Both the position numbers and the translations under genes were made by a program. The notes under the pieces are model-generated. The model was not told the origin of the DNA and made no database searches. It worked only from the letters and a program-made list of their open reading frames with translations. This document shows, one piece after another, positions 1 to 8,849 of a DNA stretch of 64,000 nucleotides (its first letter is position 1; the number at the start of each line of letters is the position of its first letter). This DNA is from UBA8752 sp002172485 (GTDB taxonomy: Bacteria; Bacteroidota; Bacteroidia; Flavobacteriales_D; Sanyastnellaceae), in contig JBELJZ010000009.1 of assembly GCA_042089915.1 (NCBI GenBank), positions 25,632 through 89,631 on the forward strand. The letters are read 5' to 3'.

Positions 1-1780
1 AGGTGACCGCATCCCGCGGCTCACTGCCTTCCATTCGGCCGTAGGTCAGGCGCAAGGTGCTGTTGGCATCCGGCCAGAAGGTGCTGTCGGGATAAACCGT
101 CGACAGGCCGCGCAGGTAGCGCCCCATGTTGTCTTCCATGGCCCCCATCAACCGGCCGTATTCGCCGCGAACCTGAACCCAGTAACTGTCGCTGGTTTCC
201 TGGGCCCAGCGCAGCAGCGGATCGTCGGACATCTTCTTCAATGCCTTTCGGTCTTCGTTGCGAAGCAATGCCATGAACGCCTCCCCTTCGTCGAGGATGG
301 TCTCGGCATACAGGTTGTCCGCAATGCTTCGGCCGTCCCCCTCATCGGCCCAGGCCTCGATCGCCACTGCAGGTGCGAATCCCTCGGGCATGGCCGCCAT
401 GTACAACGGGAAGACGGCCGCAAAAACACCTTGGTCCACCGCGCCGTCGTAGTCGGCATAAAACCCCTCCGCCTCGGCGAGCACTTCTGCAGCGCGCGCG
501 GAGAAGGCGCTGTCGGTCACGGCCTTGTCCGCCGCCATCGTGAGGATGTCGCCTACGCCATCGGCCCAACGCAACAGCTCAGGGCCGTAGTAGAACCATT
601 CGATGAAAAGCGACCGCGCCTCCAGATAGGGTTCGAGGGCCTCGAAGTCCTTCTCCAGATCCCGAACCACCGTCCGGAATTCATCCAATCCAAGGCGGTT
701 CACGGTCTTGGCAAACTCCAATTGCGCCATGCGCTTCTCCCTTGCCGCGCCGAAGTCGACGAGGCCTTCATTTTGTCCAATCCACTTCTTCCAAGCATTC
801 GCAATGCGGCTCTGTTTGGCGGCGTAAGCGATGCGGGTGGCGTCGTCAGCACGCATGGCCGCATTGATCACGTCGAGGCTGGCCGACCGCATGCCAATGC
901 GCGTCGGGTTCAACTCCCCGATGAGGTGCTCCACCTGCATGGCTGGGATGTACCGCTCCGTGCGCCCGGGGAAACCAAACACCATGGTGAAATCGCCCTC
1001 TTCCACGCCGTGCATGGAGACGGGCAAATGGTGGGCGGGCTGCAGGGGAATGTTGTCGGCACTGGGCTCGGCGGGGGCACCATCCGGACCGCTGTAAATG
1101 CGGAACAGCGAGAAGTCTCCGGTGTGGCGGGGCCACACCCAGTTGTCGGTATCGCCACCGTATTTGCCGATGGCGCTGGGCGGCGCTCCGACGAGGCGTA
1201 CATCCTTGTACGTGCGGGTGACGATCAGAAATTGTTGGTTGCCATAGAGGAAATCGCGAACGACCGCATCGTGGTCCGTTCCGTCCACGGCGCGTTCCTC
1301 CAGGCGCTGCCTCATGGCTTTCTCAGCATCTCCCCCTTCCAATCGGGCGGCTTGGACAGAGTCCGTCACGTCTTCAATCCGGACGATGAACATGGCCGTC
1401 AATCCCGGATTGATGAGCTCCTCTTCCTTGGACATCGCCCAGAATCCGTCTTTGAGAATGTCGCGTTCCAAGCTGCTGTGGCTCTGGATCTGACCATATC
1501 CGCAGTGGTGATTGGTCAGCAACAGGCCTTCACCCGAGATCAGGCTCGCCGTGCACCCACCGCCGAATTGGACGATGGCATCCTTGAGGGAGCTCCTGTT
1601 GATGCTGTAGATGTCCTCCGCTGTGAGTCGGAGGCCCATGTCTTGCATGTCGCCTTCCACAGCTTGCAACAAAGCGGGAATCCACATGCCCTCCGTGGCG
1701 CGGGCATTGTTGAACGGGGCCGCCAGGGCCCATGCGAAACACGCCAACAAGGCGGCGCGGAAGAGTCGGTTCGGGTTCAT
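1..1780 (-). CDS. S46 family dipeptidyl peptidase (DPP7/DPP11-like), 3' end outside window
   Basis: An exported serine peptidase that removes dipeptides from peptide N-termini in the periplasm or at the surface. It starts at ATG 1780 with a signal peptide (MNPNRLFRAALLACFAWALA) and reads open to the window edge, giving about 593 residues of a family that is usually about 700-720. Family hallmarks are EGMWIP just after the signal, NHHCGYG near residue 89 with the catalytic His, and NWVWPRHTGDF near residue 215-222 with the substrate-binding Asn-Trp and catalytic Asp. The catalytic Ser lies in the missing part, so activity and the Asp/Glu versus hydrophobic specificity cannot be judged here. 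Such enzymes feed dipeptides to asaccharolytic Bacteroidota. A TAATTTG element begins 12 nt upstream of the ATG and supports this start. Confidence 0.93.
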   Translation of the reverse strand, partial: MNPNRLFRAALLACFAWALAAPFNNARATEGMWIPALLQAVEGDMQDMGLRLTAEDIYSINRSSLKDAIVQFGGGCTASLISGEGLLLTNHHCGYGQIQSHSSLERDILKDGFWAMSKEEELINPGLTAMFIVRIEDVTDSVQAARLEGGDAEKAMRQRLEERAVDGTDHDAVVRDFLYGNQQFLIVTRTYKDVRLVGAPPSAIGKYGGDTDNWVWPRHTGDFSLFRIYSGPDGAPAEPSADNIPLQPAHHLPVSMHGVEEGDFTMVFGFPGRTERYIPAMQVEHLIGELNPTRIGMRSASLDVINAAMRADDATRIAYAAKQSRIANAWKKWIGQNEGLVDFGAAREKRMAQLEFAKTVNRLGLDEFRTVVRDLEKDFEALEPYLEARSLFIEWFYYGPELLRWADGVGDILTMAADKAVTDSAFSARAAEVLAEAEGFYADYDGAVDQGVFAAVFPLYMAAMPEGFAPAVAIEAWADEGDGRSIADNLYAETILDEGEAFMALLRNEDRKALKKMSDDPLLRWAQETSDSYWVQVRGEYGRLMGAMEDNMGRYLRGLSTVYPDSTFWPDANSTLRLTYGRMEGSEPRDAVT

Positions 1781-1785
1781 GCGGG

Positions 1786-1792
1786 CAAATTA
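1786..1792 (-). promoter_or_regulatory. -7 element TAATTTG for the S46 peptidase gene
   Basis: On the minus strand TAATTTG is followed by CCCGC and the ATG at 1780. The T is exactly 12 nt before the start codon, so transcription is predicted to begin at or next to the ATG. There is no obvious -33 TTG. Confidence 0.5.
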
Positions 1793-1810
1793 ACCCGCAA
1801 CGGCGAGGCC

Positions 1811-2827
1811 TCAGGACCAGCCGCGGAGGAAAGAGAGCACCTGCTCGAGGTCGCCGTCCCCAAAATCGAGGTGGGTCACCCAACGCACCCTGTCCGGACC
1901 GAAGGCAGAGCACAGAATGCCGGCTGCTTTGGAAGCCGAGATGAGGTCTTCGGCAGGTCGACCACCCTGGAGGGTGGCGATGACGATGTTGGTGTCCACG
2001 GAGGCGACGGTGTCCAGAGCGGAGTGCCTTTCGAGCACCTCACCGATGGCCCGGGCGCGGCGGTGGTCTTCTTCCAGTCTGTCAAAGTGGTGGTCGAGGG
2101 CATACAATCCCGCTGCAGCGAGAATGCCCACTTGGCGCATGCCGCCCCCCATCACTTTCCGGGCGCGGTGCGCTTCTTGGATGAAATCGCGGGTGCCGAG
2201 CAAAACGGACCCCACAGGCGTGCCCAGTCCTTTGGACAAGCACAGCGAAATGCTATCGAATCTTTGGCCGTATCGGATCCAGTCCTCCCCGGTGGCCCGC
2301 AGGGCATTCCAGGCACGGGCGCCATCGAGGTGAAACGGCAAACCCAGGGATCGGCAAGCCTCAGATCCTGCGGTCAAATCATCAAGGTCTTGTACAGCCC
2401 CCCCCCCGGTGGTGGCGGTGTCCTCCACGCACACCAGCGCCGTCCGCGCGAAATGGCTGGCGGCCGGGTTGACTTCGGCCCGGATGACCTCCGGCGGCAT
2501 GGCCCCTCCGGGCGCATCGACCAAGCGAACGCTCGCACCACTGTTTCTTGCGATGCCCCCGCCCTCGTAGTTATAGACATGGCTCAAACGGTGACACACC
2601 ACCTCATCACCTGGAGAGGTGTGCACATTGATGGCGATCTGATTGGCCATGGTGCCCGACGGACAGAAGAGGCCAGCCTCCTGGCCAAAGCGCTCGGCCA
2701 AGGTGGCCTGCAGGCGATTGGCGGTGGGGTCTTCCGCGTAGACGTCATCGCCGGTTTCGGCCGCCATCATGGCGCGCAGCATGCCTTCTGTGGGGCGGGT
2801 CACCGTGTCACTTCTCAAATCAATCAT
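1811..2827 (-). CDS. ltaE: low-specificity L-threonine aldolase
   Basis: A 338-residue cytosolic PLP enzyme that cleaves L-threonine and allo-threonine to glycine and acetaldehyde. The N-terminus MIDLRSDTVTRPT, the FCPSGTMANQ segment near residue 54, HLDGAR at 167 and the PLP lysine in LCLSKGLGTPVG (K199) are all typical of LtaE. It starts 10 bases after the stop of the upstream secreted-protein gene and has no -7 motif of its own, so it is probably cotranscribed with that gene. About 30 bases then separate it from the S46 peptidase gene, which has its own -7 element. Length matches the family. Confidence 0.95.
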   Translation of the reverse strand: MIDLRSDTVTRPTEGMLRAMMAAETGDDVYAEDPTANRLQATLAERFGQEAGLFCPSGTMANQIAINVHTSPGDEVVCHRLSHVYNYEGGGIARNSGASVRLVDAPGGAMPPEVIRAEVNPAASHFARTALVCVEDTATTGGGAVQDLDDLTAGSEACRSLGLPFHLDGARAWNALRATGEDWIRYGQRFDSISLCLSKGLGTPVGSVLLGTRDFIQEAHRARKVMGGGMRQVGILAAAGLYALDHHFDRLEEDHRRARAIGEVLERHSALDTVASVDTNIVIATLQGGRPAEDLISASKAAGILCSAFGPDRVRWVTHLDFGDGDLEQVLSFLRGWS

Positions 2828-2837
2828 GCAGACTGGG

Positions 2838-4742
2838 TCAGTGTTTCATCAGGCGAAGGGACTGCTCGGTCTCCTGCAATTGCAAAGTGTACTGCCCATG
2901 GGCCAAGCCGTTGGTGGGAATGCGCAAGGCACTCGAACCGGGGTTTGACCAACGCCCCGTGTCGACCACGCGCCCCCAGGCATCGCGGAGGGCCCAGTGT
3001 TGGGGCGCAATGTGACCGGAGGCACGGACCTCCCAGCCCAACCCGCCCGAAGCGGGGTTGGGCGCCACGGCGAGCTGAACCCCCTCCAATTCTAACGTCG
3101 ACACCGTGCAATCGAAGACCGTGATGAAAATGGCGTCGGCATGGCTGCATCCGAATTCATTGGACGCCTCTACGGTGAAGGGATAGGTTCCGGGACCGAG
3201 TTCCGCCCCATTGACGACGATGAATTGATCGACACTGCCATTGCTCCAGAGGTACTCCAGCCCGGCAGGTGCCGACAGGACGATTTGACCGTCCTCGCAA
3301 AATGTCGTATCCGGCCCGAGGCTGAATGCGAACGCATCGTCCTCCGCGACCATGCTGAAATCCAGCGCGGCCTCGCAGCCATTGTCGTCCTCCAATTGCA
3401 CGCTGTATTGGCCTTCAGCCAATCCTTCGATCATCTGACCTGCCCCGAGCTCTCCCAAGGCGTCGGACCATTGAATGTCATAAGGCTCCGTGCCGCCGGA
3501 AACGCTCAAAAGCGCTACACCGTTGGGGAGCTCCGGACAGCCCGGCGGGACCAACTCGAGGCCCAGCTCCAAGGGCGCGGGCTCGACCAAGGTCACCGAA
3601 TGGGTCAGGCTCGTTCCGCAATTCGTCAGGATGGCCGCGGAGTAGGTACCCGCCCCCAAGCCTGAAATCTGCTGTCCACTTGCAGAAAAGTTGCTCGGTC
3701 CCACCCAAGCCGCAACAAAGTTGCTGCCGGTGCCGGAGAGGTTGAGGACGATGGTCCCATTCGGATCCTCTTCTTTGCCGGAGGCGCAGGCCAAGCCTCC
3801 CACAGAGGATGTGACGGCTGGCTCATCTTCCACGGTTTCGATGCGTACACCGGCTTGGCCTCGCCCGTCCTGCCACCCATCCACTTGAATCAGATAGGTT
3901 TCGCCAGCATCGAGGCATCCGGTCCACAACCCGCTGGCGTAGAACGCACCGCTGCCACACCCACCAGAGAGGTCATCGTTGGCCGCAATGAGCTCATACG
4001 TATCGAAATCTTGGCAATCCCCCGCTTTCCAAAGGGCCATCTGGGTATCGAAGTCTGTCGAATCCGTGCAGGTTGTGATCCAGCAATTGTCGCCGGTGGC
4101 CATGAAGCGGAGCCAGGCGGAGCCGGTCACAGCGCCCTCGCACCAGCCGCCATTGATCTGACAGGAGTAAACGCCATCGAAGTTGGGCGCCCCGGGCTCG
4201 GCGAAGGCCGCTGTGCAACTGTCATTGCTCAACAACACCAACGGACCATCCACCTCGATGTCCAGCGCGGCACACGGTGAATCATAGTCCGGGCCACTCG
4301 CTGAAAAGGGGTCGAAGGTCCAGACATTGCCTGTGCCCGTGCCCGGAAAACTCTGGGTCAACACGCCGTTGGCATACACCTCGAAATACGTGCCGCCATC
4401 GCCATAGCTGTCGACGTGGTGCAACGTGATGGAGTCGCCGGGCGTGGCGCACAGCGTGTCGAGGATGAAGGTGGCGTTCGAGGCGTAGTCTCCGGCAGGG
4501 GCATCGGCGATGCCATCCCCGTCACAGCCCACGTTGAGGGCGTTGCCTCCCCAGAACAAGGTGTTGCTTCCGCAGGGATCCCCTTCCGGCGTCATTTCCC
4601 AGTACACTTCGTATCCCCATGCATCGGTGTAGAGTTGAAGTGTGAAGGGCTCCTGTCCATCGGGACAATCCTGCGCCATGCCAGCGGTTCCGAAGAGACC
4701 GACACACAGCGCCGTGAGCCAGATATTCAATGACGGGTTCAT
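2838..4742 (-). CDS. T9SS type A sorted secreted protein with SprB-like repeats
   Basis: A 634-residue exported protein. The signal peptide MNPSLNIWLTALCVGLFGTA is followed by a Cys-rich region of beta-sandwich character, including 'DSYGDGG' and 'ETYLIQVDGW' segments like those of pre-peptidase or adhesin domains. Next come SprB-type repeats (GLGAGTYSAAILTNCG, GLAEGQYSVQLEDDNGC). The C-terminus VAPNPASGG plus a beta-rich tail ending in YTLQLQETEQSLRLMKH is a T9SS type A sorting domain, so it should cross the outer membrane and be surface-attached or released. A longer frame to 5030 exists, but it would overlap divergent yaaA. ATG 4742 gives a clean signal peptide and has TATTTTG starting 12 nt upstream. 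Binding partner unknown. Confidence 0.85.
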   Translation of the reverse strand: MNPSLNIWLTALCVGLFGTAGMAQDCPDGQEPFTLQLYTDAWGYEVYWEMTPEGDPCGSNTLFWGGNALNVGCDGDGIADAPAGDYASNATFILDTLCATPGDSITLHHVDSYGDGGTYFEVYANGVLTQSFPGTGTGNVWTFDPFSASGPDYDSPCAALDIEVDGPLVLLSNDSCTAAFAEPGAPNFDGVYSCQINGGWCEGAVTGSAWLRFMATGDNCWITTCTDSTDFDTQMALWKAGDCQDFDTYELIAANDDLSGGCGSGAFYASGLWTGCLDAGETYLIQVDGWQDGRGQAGVRIETVEDEPAVTSSVGGLACASGKEEDPNGTIVLNLSGTGSNFVAAWVGPSNFSASGQQISGLGAGTYSAAILTNCGTSLTHSVTLVEPAPLELGLELVPPGCPELPNGVALLSVSGGTEPYDIQWSDALGELGAGQMIEGLAEGQYSVQLEDDNGCEAALDFSMVAEDDAFAFSLGPDTTFCEDGQIVLSAPAGLEYLWSNGSVDQFIVVNGAELGPGTYPFTVEASNEFGCSHADAIFITVFDCTVSTLELEGVQLAVAPNPASGGLGWEVRASGHIAPQHWALRDAWGRVVDTGRWSNPGSSALRIPTNGLAHGQYTLQLQETEQSLRLMKH

Positions 4743-4747
4743 GGGCA

Positions 4748-4754
4748 CAAAATA
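4748..4754 (-). promoter_or_regulatory. -7 element TATTTTG for the T9SS type A protein gene
   Basis: Minus-strand TATTTTG followed by TGCCC and ATG at 4742. The T is 12 nt before the start codon. It lies back to back with the yaaA -7 element 29 bases away. Confidence 0.5.
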
Positions 4755-4782
4755 CATCGGGACACGGGGGATTCGGTTGATG

Positions 4783-4790
4783 TAGATTTG
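4783..4790 (+). promoter_or_regulatory. -7 element TAGATTTG for yaaA
   Basis: TAGATTTG matches the Bacteroidota consensus TAnnTTTG exactly and begins 15 nt before the yaaA ATG. The predicted leader is therefore only about 3 nt. Confidence 0.5.
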
Positions 4791-4797
4791 CGGCCCC

Positions 4798-5559
4798 ATG
4801 CGCGTTTTGTTGTCTCCCGCCAAGACCTTCCGGAAGGACCCCCTGTCCGTGGAAGCGGGTGCGAGCCAGCCGCAATTCCTTTCAGAAGCGGAGGCCTTGA
4901 TGAAAGGCCTGCGGCGGAAGTCGCCCGCGGCGCTGTCCAAGCTCATGGACATCAGCCCTGCACTGGCAGAGGAGAATGCCGAACGCCACGCGAATTGGGC
5001 GCCCCCATTCCATCCCGGCAACGCGCGCATCGCCCTGTTGGCCTTTCATGGAGAGGTGTACCGCAACATGGGGGCAGACCGCTGGGCTGGACCGGAATTG
5101 GAACGGGCCCAGCAGACTTTGCGCATCATCAGTGGGCTGTACGGCCTCTTGAAGCCCCTCGACCTGATCCAGGAGTATCGCCTCGAGATGGGCACACGGT
5201 GGGCGCCGGGACGAAAGCAAACCCTGTATGAGTTCTGGGGGGACACGCTTGGGCAGGCGCTCGATGCGGATGCGGATGGCGCCCCGATTGTCAACCTTGC
5301 CAGTCAGGAATATGCCAAGGCCCTCCGTCTGATGGATCGCAAATCCCGCGTTGTGACTTGCCACTTCAAGGAGCAACGCGGTGAAGCATTCAAGATGATT
5401 GGCACCTACGCCAAAGCCGCCCGCGGCAAGATGGCCCGCTTCATTGTGACGGAAGGATTGACCTCCACAGATCAACTTCAAGCATTCAACGACGACGGTT
5501 ACGCCTTCCATCCGGCGCTCTCCTCCCCGTCAGATTTCACATTTACCCGAATCTCATGA
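4798..5559 (+). CDS. yaaA: YaaA family peroxide stress / DNA-binding protein (UPF0246)
   Basis: A 253-residue cytosolic protein; the family is usually about 255. The start MRVLLSPAKTF is the family hallmark (SPAKT). RHANWAPPF, FHGEVYRNMGA and SGLYGLLKPLDLIQEYRLEMGT follow in the usual order. E. coli YaaA lowers free iron and protects DNA during peroxide stress; its fold includes a DNA-binding helix-hairpin-helix-like element. The gene is divergent from the T9SS type A gene. Its stop overlaps the start of the FKBP lipoprotein gene by 4 bases (ATGA), so the two are translationally coupled. Confidence 0.93.
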   Translation: MRVLLSPAKTFRKDPLSVEAGASQPQFLSEAEALMKGLRRKSPAALSKLMDISPALAEENAERHANWAPPFHPGNARIALLAFHGEVYRNMGADRWAGPELERAQQTLRIISGLYGLLKPLDLIQEYRLEMGTRWAPGRKQTLYEFWGDTLGQALDADADGAPIVNLASQEYAKALRLMDRKSRVVTCHFKEQRGEAFKMIGTYAKAARGKMARFIVTEGLTSTDQLQAFNDDGYAFHPALSSPSDFTFTRIS

Positions 5560-6269
5560 ACACACAACCCCCTATTCTTACCGCCTGCTTGGCGGCCACA
5601 CTGCTGCTCGCGCCATTCGCTTGGACGGGATGTGCAGCCAATGGACAGAACACCCCAACCCCCACCATGGAAAATCAGAATGACTCCCTGAGCTACGCGC
5701 TCGGAGTGCTGTTCGCCACCAACGTGACGAACCAGGGCATCCAGGACTACGCTCCCGCCCAAATCGCCCAAGCTTTTGCCGATGTCCAGAGCGGCAACCC
5801 GGCCATGACCCCGGATCAAGCCAACGAGCTCGTGCGCCAGACGATGCAAGCCCGTGAGGCGACGGCTGGAGACGAAAACCTCAAGGCTGGCAAGGCATTC
5901 CTCGCCGAAAACAAAGGCAAGGAAGGCGTCATCGAAACGGCCAGCGGCCTCCAGTACTACGTGGACCGGGAAGGCGACGGCGACAGCCCGGACGCCAACG
6001 ACCGCGTGACGGTGCACTACCATGGCACCCTGATTGACGGCACCACGTTCGACAGCAGCTACGACCGTGGACAACCGGCCACCTTCGGGCTCAACCAGGT
6101 GATCACCGGTTGGACCGAGGGTCTGCAGACCATGAAGAAAGGCGGACAGACCACCTTTTACATCCCTTCCGACCTCGCTTACGGCCCGCGCGCCACTGGC
6201 GATGTGATCGGAGCGAACTCCACGCTGGTCTTCAAGGTGGAGCTTCTTGAGGTCGAGAAAGTCGACTGA
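5556..6269 (+). CDS. FKBP-type peptidyl-prolyl isomerase lipoprotein (Mip/FkpA-like)
   Basis: A 237-residue predicted lipoprotein that helps proteins fold in the cell envelope. The signal peptide ends at lipobox WTGC (Cys about residue 25). An N-terminal dimerisation-like segment (SYALGVLFATNV...QAFADVQSG) resembles Mip and FkpA. The FKBP catalytic domain occupies about residues 125-237, with GLQYYV, VTVHYHGTLIDGTTFDSSY, GWTEGLQTMKKGG and YGPRATG. It is coupled to yaaA by an ATGA overlap and followed by a strong hairpin terminator, so the two genes form a short operon. The periplasmic client is unknown. Confidence 0.93.
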   Translation: MNTQPPILTACLAATLLLAPFAWTGCAANGQNTPTPTMENQNDSLSYALGVLFATNVTNQGIQDYAPAQIAQAFADVQSGNPAMTPDQANELVRQTMQAREATAGDENLKAGKAFLAENKGKEGVIETASGLQYYVDREGDGDSPDANDRVTVHYHGTLIDGTTFDSSYDRGQPATFGLNQVITGWTEGLQTMKKGGQTTFYIPSDLAYGPRATGDVIGANSTLVFKVELLEVEKVD

Positions 6270-6295
6270 TCTCAAGCGACAACACCATCTGCGTT

Positions 6296-6324
6296 GCGGG
6301 GCCTTTCGGGGCCCCGCTTCATTT
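6296..6324 (+). terminator. intrinsic terminator after the FKBP gene
   Basis: Perfect 8-bp stem GCGGGGCC (6296-6303) and GGCCCCGC (6310-6317) with a 6-nt loop, then TTCATTT. It lies 27 bases after the stop. Confidence 0.8.
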
Positions 6325-6385
6325 ATCAACGGTTTCGACGGGAACTTATACTGGGATTATACCTACCGGATAACGCGTTGATAAA
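6322..6385 (+). repeat. 10-bp inverted repeat TTTATCAACG / CGTTGATAAA with 44-bp spacer
   Basis: TTTATCAACG at 6322-6331 and its exact complement at 6376-6385 lie in the 197-bp gap between the FKBP terminator and the M43 protease. The spacer is AT-richer than its surroundings. The pair could be two operator half-sites or the base of a large hairpin. No convincing -7 element was found for the downstream gene. Confidence 0.4.
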
Positions 6386-6466
6386 CACGGACTTCCGGTC
6401 GATTTCCACCGAAGTGTAACCTGTACTTGAGATTCGGAGTATGGGGGTGAACACACCCCATCTACA

Positions 6467-8848
6467 ATGCCCCGCATCCCATCCGCCCTGTCTGTTGTGT
6501 TGGCCTTCGCCACACTCTGTTCTCTGCCCACGGTTTCGGGTCAAGGAGGACGGTGTTCGGCCGAGGATCACCTCGCTGTTCAACTCGAGGCCGATACGGT
6601 CTTTGCCCGGAGCTACTTTGCCTTTGAGACTGCGATGGAAGCCCGGCGGTCCGCGGGTTTTCGGACGGGTGAGCAATACACCCTTCCTGTGGTGGTCCAC
6701 ATCCTGCATGACGGAGACGGAGTCGGCGAGGGCGCCAACATCTCCGAGGACCAGGTCATGAGTGCCATCTCGGCCTTGAATGCCGACTTTGATGGCAGCA
6801 TGGGGGGAACCAACATCAACATCCAGTTCGAATTGGCCTCCAGAGACCCTGAAGGCCATCCGACCAACGGCATCGTCCGCCTCAATGTGGCCGACATCCT
6901 GCCGGAATTTGCGGAACACGGCATTGTCACGGACAACCTCAGCGCCCCCACTGCAGATGCCGCCGTCAAGGCGCTCAGCCACTGGCCAGAAACGGACTAT
7001 ATCAATGTCTATGTGGCCTCCAAGCTCAACGGGGGCACCTCCCCGCTCGGCTATGCCTATCTGCCGCCCGTCACAGGCGTGATCGACGGCATCGTGGTGC
7101 ACCACCAAGTCTTTGGGGTCGGAGACGGGTTTAACCTGATGAACAACTTCGACCTGAACCGCACCCTCACCCACGAGGTCGGACATTACCTCGGGTTGTA
7201 CCACACGTTCCACCTCACCCAGAATTGTGGTGAGGAGACGAATTGCGCCGCGCAGGGAGACCGCGTGTGCGACACCCCACCCACCACCGGTACCATCGGA
7301 TGCAACGCCATGGAGTGTGAGGGTACGATGGTCGAGAATTTCATGGACTACGGCAACGATGCCTGCATGACGTCCTTCACGGACGGCCAGCGCAATCGGA
7401 TGCGGGACGCCCTCCTTGAACATCGGGCGAGCCTGCTCGAAAGCACGGGCACCATTCCTGTCGTGGATACGGATGCCGGAGTGGCCTCGATCCAAGGCAT
7501 TGCGCCCGTGGGCTGCAATGCGACCCACGCGGTGGAAGTGGCCTTGCAAAACTTTGGCTCCTCGACGGTGACCGAAGCCGACATCCATTTCAGCCTCGAC
7601 GGCGGCCCCGACCTGACCGTCACCTGGAACGGCACGCTGTCATCAGGTGAATCCACGCTCGTTCCCCTCCCCGAGCTTGCTGCGGGCGTGGGAGAGCACA
7701 ATCTCACCGTGTGGAGCGACCTGGATGGAGACGGCTATGCCGACAACGATGCCCAGTCCTTGGACTTTTCCGTGACGGAGGGCGCGCTTCTTCAGATGGA
7801 CATCCAATTCGATTTCTTGCCCTTCGGCATCAGCTGGGCGGTGGAGAACGACGACACAGGCGAGGTGCTGCTCGAAGGCGGCGACTATGTCAATGCCGAA
7901 TTCTCAGGTGAATTCATCACCGCAGGAGGCTGCGCGACACCGGGATGTTACACCCTGACCGTGGAAGATCTGTTTGGCAATGGCATGCACTACGAGCCCC
8001 AAGGCTGGTATGCCTTGAGCGATGTGGACGGCAACGTGCTGGGCACGGCCGGGGGCGACTTCGGCGCCTCGATGAGCCACAATTTCTGCCTGGACGGTGG
8101 CGCGGTGACGCCCTGTGCCGATGACAATGGCAATGGCGTCTGCGACGATGACGAGGATGCGCTCGTCACGGCCATTCCCGGATGCACGGACGCGGTGGCA
8201 TGCAACTTCAATGCGGAGGCGACAGAGGACGATGGCGGTTGTGAGTATGCAGCGGAGAACTACGATTGCGACGGCAACCTGCTGGTGGTGATCGAAGGCT
8301 GCACGGATTCAGAAAGCTGCACCTACGATGCAGAAGCCAACACCGACGATGGAAGTTGCGACTACCTGGACGTCCTCGGCGATTGCGGCGGAGACTGCGA
8401 TGCCGACCTCGATGGCAATGGCATCTGCGATGATGCGGAAATCCCAGGTTGCACGGACGACGGCGCCTGCAACTACAATGCCGACGCCACGGAAGAAGAC
8501 GGCGGATGTGAATACGCCGCCGAGGGCTACGACTGCGATGGCAACCCCCTGGTCAGCAGTGTCGCCGACCTCGGTACGGACATCGCCCCATTGACGGCGT
8601 ATCCGAATCCCGCCTCACCCGGCGAGCTTCAAGTCGCGGGCTTGCCAAATCCGGGCCGCTACGAAATTGTGGCGCTCGATGCCCGTGGACGCGAATTGGA
8701 CCGCAACCTGCTGCACACGTCTGCAGGCCCCCGTGGATGGACCCTTCAGCCCCAACTTTCCCTCGCGGCCGGCATGGTGTTCCTGCAGGTCATCCCATTG
8801 GACGACCCCTTGACGCAGCCTTTGACTGCGCGGGTGTGGATTCGTTGA
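6467..8848 (+). CDS. secreted M43 (pappalysin-type) zinc metalloprotease with Cys-rich repeats and T9SS type A domain
   Basis: A 793-residue exported endopeptidase. A signal peptide (MPRIPSALSVVLAFATLC) precedes the catalytic domain. That domain carries the metzincin motif HEVGHYLGLYH from about residue 236 and the Met-turn segment ENFMDYGNDACM about 55 residues later, with the usual disulfide cysteines. Beta-sandwich regions follow. Then come at least three CTDxxAC(N/T)(F/Y)(N/D)AxAxxDDGxC(D/E)Y repeats and short Asp-rich linkers (about residues 545-700). The C-terminus YPNPASPGELQV plus a beta tail ending RVWIR is a T9SS type A sorting domain. It should act on extracellular proteins. The gene stands alone, after a terminator and convergent with the next gene (1 base between stops). 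Confidence 0.93.
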   Translation: MPRIPSALSVVLAFATLCSLPTVSGQGGRCSAEDHLAVQLEADTVFARSYFAFETAMEARRSAGFRTGEQYTLPVVVHILHDGDGVGEGANISEDQVMSAISALNADFDGSMGGTNINIQFELASRDPEGHPTNGIVRLNVADILPEFAEHGIVTDNLSAPTADAAVKALSHWPETDYINVYVASKLNGGTSPLGYAYLPPVTGVIDGIVVHHQVFGVGDGFNLMNNFDLNRTLTHEVGHYLGLYHTFHLTQNCGEETNCAAQGDRVCDTPPTTGTIGCNAMECEGTMVENFMDYGNDACMTSFTDGQRNRMRDALLEHRASLLESTGTIPVVDTDAGVASIQGIAPVGCNATHAVEVALQNFGSSTVTEADIHFSLDGGPDLTVTWNGTLSSGESTLVPLPELAAGVGEHNLTVWSDLDGDGYADNDAQSLDFSVTEGALLQMDIQFDFLPFGISWAVENDDTGEVLLEGGDYVNAEFSGEFITAGGCATPGCYTLTVEDLFGNGMHYEPQGWYALSDVDGNVLGTAGGDFGASMSHNFCLDGGAVTPCADDNGNGVCDDDEDALVTAIPGCTDAVACNFNAEATEDDGGCEYAAENYDCDGNLLVVIEGCTDSESCTYDAEANTDDGSCDYLDVLGDCGGDCDADLDGNGICDDAEIPGCTDDGACNYNADATEEDGGCEYAAEGYDCDGNPLVSSVADLGTDIAPLTAYPNPASPGELQVAGLPNPGRYEIVALDARGRELDRNLLHTSAGPRGWTLQPQLSLAAGMVFLQVIPLDDPLTQPLTARVWIR

Positions 8849-8849
8849 A

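Noticed and set aside
431..3124. 897-codon open frame on the plus strand
   Set aside because: It lies opposite the S46 peptidase, ltaE and T9SS type A genes, whose motifs are unmistakable. The translation has no recognisable motifs and is rich in Gly, Arg and Ala, as expected for a shadow frame in high-GC DNA.
8150..8550. Short regular repeats that could suggest a CRISPR array
   Set aside because: They are imperfect, in frame, and encode Cys/Asp repeats of the M43 protease. There are no constant repeats with unique spacers and no cas genes.
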